Below, piece by piece: positions 1-5,133 of a stretch of DNA of 6,082 bases (position 1 is the first letter of the stretch; the number at the start of each line of letters is the position of its first letter). Source of the stretch: an uncultured Oscillospiraceae bacterium. Lineage in GTDB: Bacteria; Bacillota; Clostridia; Oscillospirales; Oscillospiraceae. The position numbers and the translations under genes are program-made. The notes below the pieces were generated by a model. That model saw only the letters and a list, made by a program, of their open reading frames with translations. It searched no databases and was not told where the DNA came from. The stretch covers positions 1 through 6,082 of the forward strand of contig CAAEKI010000307.1 in the NCBI GenBank assembly GCA_900756495.1, given 5' to 3'.

Positions 1-44
1 AAAAGACCTCAGCTGCCGGAGATGGCGGGTGAAACAGGGGATAC

Positions 45-1052
45 TTATTTCTTGGGGAAGACGGCGTCGGGATTGTAGTTCAGCTCGGTAAAACCGGGCA
101 CCTGCTGGAAGCAGCGGACATTCAGCTTGCCCTTCTTGTTGAGCTTCTCCTCCTTGCGGGGGGGGTGCTCGGGGTCGTTGACGATATGCTCGAGCCCCTT
201 GAGCACGGCGGGCAGGACCCGGCTCTCCACATTCAGGATGCCATGGGCGGGAAAGAGATAATCGATCTCGTCCATACGCTCGGCCAGGGCCTTGAACTCA
301 TGGTACATACTGGACACGTTGGCATACTGCTCGCCGTACACATCTCCCTCCCGGGCGCCGTAGCCCACCATGGAGGAGCCGGTTTCCAGTCCGTCGCCGG
401 TGAACAGAATGCGGTTGCGCCTATCCAGGAAGAAGGCGTGGCCGGACTGGTGGCCGGGCATCCAGATGAGCTCCACTTCATAGCCCTGGCCCAGGTCAAA
501 GATATGGTGATTCTCGCAGGGAATTACCTCGAACTCATTCACAGGGGGCAGATCCCCGCGGTCAAAGTCCAGCCAGATGTTCTTGCCGTTTTCATCAAAC
601 AGGTAGTCCCAGATGTGGGGGTTCTGGTTGGTCTTCATCAGAGGGGCGATGTACTTGTGGCAGTAGGCCTTGTCAAACCAGGCGTTGCCGTAGGAGTGGT
701 CATAGCTGGCGTGGGTGTTGGCCACAATGACCTCACGGCCTCCGGAGAGCCGGTCGGCCAGGGCCTTGAAATTTCCGATGCCGAAGCTGGTGTCGATCAG
801 CATGGCCTTTTCCGGCCCCAGGATGAGATAGCTCCATACATCGGTATGGCCGTCGGCGTTCTCGGTAAAGATGCCGTACATATTTTCCCGGAAGGTATAG
901 ACCTCGGCGTAGGGGTTCTCCTCATAGATGCGGCGGGTGGGGTTGTTTTCCCGGACCTCCTTCAGCCAAGCCCAGTTGACGGCGCTGGTGTCCTTGTCCC
1001 ATTTGATGCGCCTGCTCTTCAATTCGGAACGGATGGGATCCATTTTAACCAT
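45..1052 (-). CDS. MBL-fold (metallo-beta-lactamase superfamily) hydrolase with altered metal motif
   Basis: Predicted cytosolic metal-dependent hydrolase of 335 aa with no signal peptide or membrane segment. Start chosen at 1052 because AGAAAGGAG lies 8 bases upstream (1061-1069); an in-frame ATG at 1088 adds 12 residues but has no ribosome binding site and overlaps a possible promoter. Superfamily landmarks are visible in order: beta-strand plus Asp (AMLIDTSFG, about 84-92), the metal loop THASYDH (113-119), GHQSGH (His201), LFTGDG (Asp220) and FPAHG (His270). The metal loop normally reads H-x-H-x-D-H; here the second His is Ser116, with His114, Asp118 and His119 kept. The remaining ligand positions (His201, Asp220, His270) look intact, so metal binding is plausible but perhaps changed. 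It is the last gene of the operon, 75 bases after the lactonase gene. Substrate unknown: lactone, ester, thioester and sulfate-ester hydrolases all occur in this fold. Fold assignment is confident, function is not. Confidence 0.9.
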   Translation of the reverse strand: MVKMDPIRSELKSRRIKWDKDTSAVNWAWLKEVRENNPTRRIYEENPYAEVYTFRENMYGIFTENADGHTDVWSYLILGPEKAMLIDTSFGIGNFKALADRLSGGREVIVANTHASYDHSYGNAWFDKAYCHKYIAPLMKTNQNPHIWDYLFDENGKNIWLDFDRGDLPPVNEFEVIPCENHHIFDLGQGYEVELIWMPGHQSGHAFFLDRRNRILFTGDGLETGSSMVGYGAREGDVYGEQYANVSSMYHEFKALAERMDEIDYLFPAHGILNVESRVLPAVLKGLEHIVNDPEHPPRKEEKLNKKGKLNVRCFQQVPGFTELNYNPDAVFPKK

Positions 1053-1060
1053 TTTGGCTT

Positions 1061-1069
1061 CTCCTTTCT
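1061..1069 (-). promoter_or_regulatory. Ribosome binding site of the MBL hydrolase
   Basis: AGAAAGGAG on the minus strand ends 8 bases before the ATG at 1052. It decides the start in favour of the shorter protein over the upstream in-frame ATG at 1088. Confidence 0.8.
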
Positions 1070-1078
1070 GGAAATACC

Positions 1079-1087
1079 ATTGTAACA
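1079..1087 (-). promoter_or_regulatory. Possible internal promoter (extended -10) before the MBL gene
   Basis: TGTTACAAT on the minus strand matches an extended -10 element (TGn plus TACAAT, 5 of 6 to TATAAT). The hexamer 17 bases upstream, TTTTAA, is a poor -35. Transcription would begin near 1072, about 20 bases before the chosen ATG. The lysR promoter in this window uses the very similar TGCTACAAT. This would let the MBL gene be expressed apart from the operon. The call rests on one short motif in an AT-rich gap. Confidence 0.35.
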
Positions 1088-1127
1088 TGTTTGAAAGCGG
1101 TTTAAAAGATAAAATAGGAAACGGGAA

Positions 1128-2303
1128 TCAGGAGCGGTAAAAATAGACGGCGCCGGGGTACTGCACGTGCTTGTCGCTGACGCCGCTGTCGGTGAGCAGG
1201 CCGTCGGCGCCGACCGCCACTGTAGATACCTCTCCCGACTCCAGGTTGCCGATCAGAAGGAAACGGCCGTCGGGAGAGATGTCAAAGTCGCGGGGGCCTT
1301 CGCCCCGGAGCTGGATCCTCTGCACCAGTTCCAGCAGGCCGGTCTCCTTGTCCACGGCCAGTACGGTGGCCTGGTGGACGCCCCGGATGACGTTGTAGAC
1401 AAATCTGCCGTCTGCGCTGATCCGGATCTCGGTCTGGGCCGCAGCCTTGGGCGTCTTGGGATACCCTCCCTCTGGAGCGGTTTTGACCGTCTGGATAATC
1501 TCCAGCTTCCAGTCGCCGCTGTAACGGACGACGTTGATCTCGTGTCCGTGCTCGTTGTTGAGATAAAACAGGGGCCTGGTGGGATGAAATGCGCCGTATC
1601 GGGGCCAGTTCCCCTTGGGGCAGTCCAGCACGTCGCAGATCTCCAGCTTTTTTTCCTCCCGGTTTACCCGGAGCATCATGATCTGATCCTGCTTCATATT
1701 GGTCATAATGCAGTGCTCGCCGTCGTGGGCGAAATAGACGGAGTGGAGGCAGGCGATGCGGGCGGGGTACTGGCTGCGGTCGGGCGCAAAGGGAATCATA
1801 TCGCAGGCCGGCAGCACCGCTCCGTCGCCGGCCAGGGGATAGAGGACGGCGTTGACCTCGCTGAAATCGGTGACCACACGGTAGGTACCGTCGGGATCCC
1901 GGGCGGTCTTGGTGATGGCCTGCTTGTCGCCGTGATTGGCCACCACCAGAAACTCGCCCCTGCCGTCCAGCGCCGCATAGGTGGTCAGCGTTCCAAAGGT
2001 GGGCTGTTCTGCGCCCAGCTCGGTCAGACGGCCCGACTCCCGGTCAATGGAGAAGGCCACCACCCGGCCGCCGCCGCCCTGCATGGCAAAGGCCGGGCTG
2101 TTTTGGGCCTCGTCGATGGCGTAGAGGATGCCGCGGTGGTGGTCGATGCACATCTGGCCGGCGCACAGGTCGGTGCGCACCGTATCCACATAGGTCAAAG
2201 TGCCGTCGCTCTCGTTGTACTGATAAATGGTGATGCCGCCCATGTTGGGCTCCTTGGCCTTAACGGTCCAGTGGCCCACATATGCGAAGGTTTTTCCAGA
2301 CAT
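1128..2303 (-). CDS. Lactonase-family seven-bladed beta-propeller protein (6-phosphogluconolactonase / cycloisomerase-like)
   Basis: A 391-aa protein of the propeller lactonase family (Pfam Lactonase, the YbhE/Pgl and carboxymuconate-lactonizing enzyme fold). Repeated blade signatures are visible: FAYVG at 6-10, FSIDRESGRLTEL at 84-96, GEFLVVANHGD at 116-126, WPRYGAFHPTRPLFYLNNE at 233-251, ISADGRFVYNVIRG at 295-308, VDKETGLLELV at 317-327 and PRDFDISPDGRFLLIGN at 337-353. The PR-x-F-x-SPDGRFL and D-x-TG-x-L patterns are the family hallmark. Length is somewhat above the roughly 330-350 aa usual for the family; the extra residues seem to lie in the loop at about 125-190. There is no signal peptide, so it should act in the cytosol. 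An in-frame TAA two codons upstream of the ATG rules out a longer form. Ribosome binding site AAGGAAG (2319-2325) is 15 bases away, which is long. Family members open sugar-phosphate lactones or interconvert lactones and acids; nothing nearby suggests pentose phosphate metabolism, so a lactone step on the imported substrate is the likelier role (inference). Confidence 0.88.
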   Translation of the reverse strand: MSGKTFAYVGHWTVKAKEPNMGGITIYQYNESDGTLTYVDTVRTDLCAGQMCIDHHRGILYAIDEAQNSPAFAMQGGGGRVVAFSIDRESGRLTELGAEQPTFGTLTTYAALDGRGEFLVVANHGDKQAITKTARDPDGTYRVVTDFSEVNAVLYPLAGDGAVLPACDMIPFAPDRSQYPARIACLHSVYFAHDGEHCIMTNMKQDQIMMLRVNREEKKLEICDVLDCPKGNWPRYGAFHPTRPLFYLNNEHGHEINVVRYSGDWKLEIIQTVKTAPEGGYPKTPKAAAQTEIRISADGRFVYNVIRGVHQATVLAVDKETGLLELVQRIQLRGEGPRDFDISPDGRFLLIGNLESGEVSTVAVGADGLLTDSGVSDKHVQYPGAVYFYRS

Positions 2304-2318
2304 ATGAGTTTACACCCG

Positions 2319-2325
2319 CTTCCTT
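2319..2325 (-). promoter_or_regulatory. Distant ribosome binding site of the lactonase gene
   Basis: AAGGAAG on the minus strand is the only purine-rich Shine-Dalgarno-like stretch before the ATG at 2303. The 15-base spacing is longer than usual, so translation may be weaker than for the transporter upstream. Confidence 0.45.
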
Positions 2326-2358
2326 GAAATGGTGGAACGAAATCATATCCGCACCGCG

Positions 2359-3798
2359 TCAGATGAGGCCGAGCGGCGCATAGATAAGGGTTAGAAGGGA
2401 AACGACGACGATACATAAGAGCAGGGAACAGACAGTAACCGGCCATAGCCCCTTGAAGCAGTCGTCAAATTTGTAGTAGCCGTAGCCGAAGGTCTGAGCC
2501 CAGCCGCCCTCAATGGGGAAGAGGAAGGCTGCGCCCGCCTGGACGCCGACGATCATCAAAATCGAGGCGACGGGCAGTCCTGCCGCCACGCCGACCGGCC
2601 CGATGATGGAGGCGCTGAGCACGCCGTTGGCGGAGCCGGCAGGGATGAGCAGATGAACCAGGAAGGCTGCGATGGTGGCTACAATTACGACGGTGAACAG
2701 GCTCCAGCCGGTAGAATTTGCAAAGATTTTGCCGATGACCCACTCGCCGGCGCCCGTCTTGGCCATGGCGGAGGCCATGGGGAAGATACAGGTCATGACC
2801 AGAATCAGCGTGCCCTTGAAGTTCTTTGCGTAATCCTTGGCGCTGAGGAGATTGATACCGGGGCACATCATGAGGAACATGCCGCCGATGGCCACTGTGG
2901 CCACGTCAAAGGTTTTAATCCAGTTGCTGGCAATCCAGAAGAACATCATGACCACGGTGATGGTCAGGTAGCTCCAGTCCTTGCGCTCCAGCTTCTGGGG
3001 AATACCGTCAAAGATTTTTTCAATGTTTCCAATCTGGTTGGGATCCAGGTTTTCGGGCTTGAAGTAGCGGGGAATGCGCCAGGCGGCAAACAGGGTCAGC
3101 AGGAAGCCGATGGGAATGCCGAAAATAGCCCACTGGAAGAAGGTCATGGGCTGTCCGGACACGACCTCGGCCAGGTCCATAACGGCTACGTTGACGCTGT
3201 TGGAACAGGGCAGGAACAGACCGCCGGTGAAGGCGCCCACCGTGACGGCCATCATCATGCCGCCGCAGAGGCGGCTGCTGCCGGGGGTGGGGTTGCCAAT
3301 GGCCTTGATGATGCTCATGACGACAGTGATGCAGACGATCTGGGCCGCGGCGTCGGAGACAAAGATGGAAATAATGGCGGACATCCAGCAGACGGCGGAG
3401 ATCATCTTGCGGGAGTCGCCCTTGCCCAGCTTGTACAGTCCGCGCAGAAGAATGGCAGCCAGGTTGGTATTTTCCAGGGCGGCCCCCAGTCCGAAGCCCG
3501 CCATGATGAAGAAGGTCGTGGTGCTGGCGGCAGACTTGGTGATGTCGCTCATGGTGGCCGCGCCGGTGTACTTCATGGCGAAAATAATCATCATGCAGGT
3601 GCAGACCAGCGGCAGCGACTCAGAAATGAACAGGACAATGGCCGCCACGACGATCCAGATCATGCGCCAGCCCTCAACTGTGAGACCTTCCAGGGGCGTA
3701 GTCGCACAGCCAAGCAGAACAATACAGACGGCTATCAGGATACATACGACCTTAAAGACCGGGTTTTGCTTGATGCTCTTTTTCTCCAGTGTAGGCAT
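2359..3798 (-). CDS. DASS/SLC13-like anion (dicarboxylate-type) transporter, divergent
   Basis: A 479-aa polytopic inner-membrane protein with about 11-13 hydrophobic segments and a lysine-containing cytosolic N-terminus (KKSIKQNPVFK). The two-fold repeat architecture of the divalent anion:sodium symporter family (CitT, VcINDY, NaDC) is recognisable. Repeat 1 has an early helix ending LFISESLPLV (56-65), a hairpin region IFVSDAAAQIV (145-155), and GAFTGGLFLPCSNSVN (188-203) where the family has its glycine-rich TPPN stretch. Repeat 2 has LLIPAGSANGVLSASI (383-398) and AAFLFPIEGGWAQ (423-435), followed by the typical end GYYKFDD.FKG (440-449). The family's SNT motifs are not conserved: they read Ser148-Asp-Ala and Ser389-Ala-Asn. 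The TPPN positions are altered too. So the fold is likely DASS, but the substrate and coupling ion are open. The start is secure: TAGGAGG sits 7 bases before the ATG. It lies 39 bases after the FGE-like gene and is probably the uptake step of the operon. Confidence 0.85.
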   Translation of the reverse strand: MPTLEKKSIKQNPVFKVVCILIAVCIVLLGCATTPLEGLTVEGWRMIWIVVAAIVLFISESLPLVCTCMMIIFAMKYTGAATMSDITKSAASTTTFFIMAGFGLGAALENTNLAAILLRGLYKLGKGDSRKMISAVCWMSAIISIFVSDAAAQIVCITVVMSIIKAIGNPTPGSSRLCGGMMMAVTVGAFTGGLFLPCSNSVNVAVMDLAEVVSGQPMTFFQWAIFGIPIGFLLTLFAAWRIPRYFKPENLDPNQIGNIEKIFDGIPQKLERKDWSYLTITVVMMFFWIASNWIKTFDVATVAIGGMFLMMCPGINLLSAKDYAKNFKGTLILVMTCIFPMASAMAKTGAGEWVIGKIFANSTGWSLFTVVIVATIAAFLVHLLIPAGSANGVLSASIIGPVGVAAGLPVASILMIVGVQAGAAFLFPIEGGWAQTFGYGYYKFDDCFKGLWPVTVCSLLLCIVVVSLLTLIYAPLGLI

Positions 3799-3802
3799 AA
3801 GT

Positions 3803-3812
3803 CCCCCTCCTA
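3803..3812 (-). promoter_or_regulatory. Strong ribosome binding site of the transporter gene
   Basis: TAGGAGGGGG on the minus strand; its TAGGAGG core (3806-3812) is 7 bases from the ATG at 3798. It is the strongest Shine-Dalgarno of the operon. Confidence 0.85.
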
Positions 3813-3837
3813 AATCATTCGTCAGGTAAAACGGCGC

Positions 3838-4920
3838 TTACAGCTCCACATAGGCGCAGCGCAGGCCGATTCCAGCGGTGCCGTGATCCGGGTCGTCGCA
3901 CATGCGGACGAAGAAGACGCCGGCGTCGATGTGGTCGTGATAGCTGCCGCCGCAGTGGCAGCGCAGGTCCTTGCCTCCGTTGTTCGCCCAGAATTTGCAG
4001 TGCTCATAGGTGTTGGGATTGAACTCGACGGGCAGCAGGCCCAGGCCCTGCAGAAGCTCCCTGGCCGCCGGGCAGACCGTCTCGTCACAGTGGGTGTTGC
4101 TGTAGGCGTCGCCCCGCTTCTTATCCACCTTGTTGGGCGCCTCCCCGGTGACCCAGCGCCAGCCGCAGGTGCAGGTCTTTTTGGCAAAGCGGTCGTTAAA
4201 GTCCAGCTTCAGGCTGTTGGGGGTGGTGCCCTTGCCGTCGGGCACGATGTACGCTCCGGTGGTGCCGTCCACGGCTCTCCACTTGTCACTCTCGGGGGAC
4301 TGACAGTTTGCGGCGTCGGCGGCGTCATTGTCGGGCAGGAGCTGAAGCTCGCCGTAGTACAGGCGGATGCCGCCCATCCAGTTGCTGGTGTTGCCGTTCA
4401 GGTCGGCAATGCCGCCCAGCGTCTTGTCGTGGTACCAGGTGAGCGGGCCGGTTCCGGCAGCGGTGTGGCCGTCCTGGGCGGGAATGGCCTTGATGGAGGT
4501 CTCCCGGTAGTCCCGGCCGTCCAGATTGTTGCCCATGGGGAGGAAGCCCTCCTTGGCGCACCACTGGGCAATCAGGGCAAACTCGGCCTTGGTCATCAGA
4601 TGCCAGCCCTTGCCCTTGTCCGTACAGGCCTTCATGGCGTCATAGTATGCGATCTTGCCTGTGGGATTTACGCCGGGCAGGGAGCAGGCGTTGCCGTCCC
4701 GGATGGTGTTGCCATACTTGGAGACATAAATGGCTTCGACCTCTCTGCCGTTTACAAGGAAAGCGGGATGGACCCGGTCGCTGTCTCCTATCCCCAGCTG
4801 GGCATAGGTCATTTTGGGAATTTTGACCATAACGGAGGGCAGACCCTTGTCGTCCGTCAGAATCCGGTTGTTGGGGCACACCGATTGGAGCGCCAGATTT
4901 GCAAGCTCAAATGATTCCAT
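3838..4920 (-). CDS. FGE-sulfatase (SUMF1 / C-type-lectin) fold protein lacking the catalytic cysteines
   Basis: A 360-aa cytosolic protein, first gene of the operon. Start chosen at 4920: AAAGGAG (4932-4938) lies 11 bases upstream, while in-frame ATGs at 4941 and 5028 have no Shine-Dalgarno. Family signatures: HPAFLVNG (51-58) and YVSKYGN (65-71) near the N-terminus, GWHLMTKAEF (105-114, the W-x-L-x-T-x-x-E element), DLNGNTSNW (173-181, equivalent of the D-x-x-GN-V-x-EW element) and the C-terminal GGSY...DP...IGLRCA (324-356). Aligned by eye to the human FGE end (GGSYMCHRSYC then GFRCA), the two catalytic cysteines (Cys336, Cys341) fall on Asp329 and Gly334, so it should not make formylglycine. 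There are 14 cysteines, including CTCG (250-253) and CHCGG (321-325), beside HDH (328-330). From memory, its closest look-alikes are phage or variable ligand-binding proteins of gut Firmicutes, but nothing here is phage-like. Its role could be metal- or ligand-binding, or a nonheme-metal enzyme. Function unknown. Confidence 0.82.
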   Translation of the reverse strand: MESFELANLALQSVCPNNRILTDDKGLPSVMVKIPKMTYAQLGIGDSDRVHPAFLVNGREVEAIYVSKYGNTIRDGNACSLPGVNPTGKIAYYDAMKACTDKGKGWHLMTKAEFALIAQWCAKEGFLPMGNNLDGRDYRETSIKAIPAQDGHTAAGTGPLTWYHDKTLGGIADLNGNTSNWMGGIRLYYGELQLLPDNDAADAANCQSPESDKWRAVDGTTGAYIVPDGKGTTPNSLKLDFNDRFAKKTCTCGWRWVTGEAPNKVDKKRGDAYSNTHCDETVCPAARELLQGLGLLPVEFNPNTYEHCKFWANNGGKDLRCHCGGSYHDHIDAGVFFVRMCDDPDHGTAGIGLRCAYVEL

Positions 4921-4931
4921 ATGTTCCAATT

Positions 4932-4938
4932 CTCCTTT
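4932..4938 (-). promoter_or_regulatory. Ribosome binding site deciding the start of the FGE-like gene
   Basis: AAAGGAG on the minus strand, 11 bases from the ATG at 4920. It makes the in-frame ATGs at 4941 and 5028 unlikely starts, since neither has a purine-rich stretch at the right distance. Confidence 0.65.
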
Positions 4939-4948
4939 CATAGTTCCA

Positions 4949-4957
4949 AAACTGCAT
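4949..4957. repeat. Second copy of the operator half-site
   Basis: AAACTGCAT here is identical to the right half (with the three-base centre) of the palindrome at 5094-5112, 153 bases away. It lies in the operon's leader, 29 bases upstream of the FGE-like ATG. It has no mirrored partner of its own. It could be an auxiliary site for the LysR protein, or a chance 9-base match. Confidence 0.4.
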
Positions 4958-4974
4958 CGGAAGAAACGCCGGAT

Positions 4975-4980
4975 CTTATA
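4975..4980 (-). promoter_or_regulatory. Weak candidate -10 of the operon promoter
   Basis: TATAAG on the minus strand is the best-placed -10-like hexamer ahead of the FGE-like gene, and would give a leader of about 48 bases. No recognisable -35 lies 16-18 bases upstream, as expected of a promoter needing an activator. A competing TATAGA lies at 5009-5014, also without a good -35. Low certainty. Confidence 0.22.
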
Positions 4981-5063
4981 GTTGCACCGCTGCCGCACAT
5001 CATTCCTTTCTATATTTGTGAGAACCAAAAACCTCTTATGTTGTCATCTTCGCACAAAAGTAG

Positions 5064-5092
5064 TTGCAAAGCAAACCGACTTTTGCTACAAT
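5064..5092 (+). promoter_or_regulatory. Promoter of the lysR-type gene
   Basis: TTGCAA (5064-5069, 4 of 6 to TTGACA) and TACAAT (5087-5092, 5 of 6 to TATAAT) are separated by exactly 17 bases, and TG at 5084-5085 completes an extended -10 (TGCTACAAT). Predicted transcription start near 5099, leaving a leader of about 35 bases before the ATG at 5134. Confidence 0.7.
5070..5087. repeat. Short inverted repeat in the lysR promoter spacer
   Basis: AGCAAA and TTTGCT form 6-base arms around a 6-base centre (ACCGACTT-type middle, 5076-5081). It fills the space between the -35 and -10 elements of the lysR promoter, so a protein bound here would block RNA polymerase. An adjacent TTGC-AAA-GCAA mini-dyad (5064-5074) overlaps the -35. 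May be an additional regulator contact site. Confidence 0.35.
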
Positions 5093-5093
5093 T

Positions 5094-5112
5094 TAATGCA
5101 GAAACTGCATTA
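5094..5112. promoter_or_regulatory. Palindromic operator, probable LysR box (T-N11-A)
   Basis: TAATGCAG-AAA-CTGCATTA is a perfect inverted repeat with 8-base arms and a 3-base centre. Its inner part TGCAGAAACTGCA (5097-5109) fits the T-N11-A dyad consensus of LysR-family binding sites. It spans the predicted lysR transcription start (about 5099), the usual position for autorepression, and lies in the divergent intergenic region from which the operon is also transcribed. Binding by the adjacent regulator is inferred, not shown. Confidence 0.65.
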
Positions 5113-5120
5113 CGCCATTT

Positions 5121-5129
5121 GGGAGGGGG
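5121..5129 (+). promoter_or_regulatory. Ribosome binding site of the lysR-type gene
   Basis: GGGAGGGGG lies 4 bases before ATG 5134 at its nearest edge; the GGGAGG core (5121-5126) is 7 bases away. It fixes the start at 5134. An open frame continues upstream to 4921 but would run through the promoter and operator and has no family homology. Confidence 0.8.
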
Positions 5130-5133
5130 TTCC

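Noticed and set aside
1..44. Rho-independent terminator after the MBL gene
   Set aside because: On the minus strand only a 3-base stem (GCC/GGC) and a short TTTT at the window edge are visible. A real terminator may lie beyond the window.
165..4914. Long open frames on the plus strand opposite the four operon genes (165-1085, 1167-2327, 2653-3813, 3883-4914)
   Set aside because: They mirror the minus-strand genes, show low-complexity Gly/Val/His/Ala-rich translations without family motifs, and arise from GC-rich codon bias removing stops on the antisense strand.
3838..4920. Target gene of a diversity-generating retroelement or a prophage tail gene
   Set aside because: The fold matches such proteins, but there is no reverse transcriptase, template repeat, adenine-rich variable codon stretch or any phage gene in the window; its neighbours are metabolic genes.
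3838..4920. Genuine sulfatase-modifying formylglycine-generating enzyme
   Set aside because: The two catalytic cysteines align with Asp329 and Gly334, and no C-x-P-x-R sulfatase is encoded here.
4938..5003. A 21-codon leader-peptide-like frame on the minus strand ahead of the FGE-like gene, ending in a TGA overlapping ATG 4941
   Set aside because: An AAAGGA is present, but only 0-3 bases from its ATGs, too close for normal initiation. The peptide has no run of a regulatory amino acid and no attenuator hairpin follows.
4921..5133. N-terminal extension of the LysR protein (start at 4921) and of the FGE-like protein (starts at 5028 or 4941)
   Set aside because: Both extensions run through the divergent promoter region; the added residues match no family sequence, and good ribosome binding sites sit at the shorter starts (5134 and 4920).
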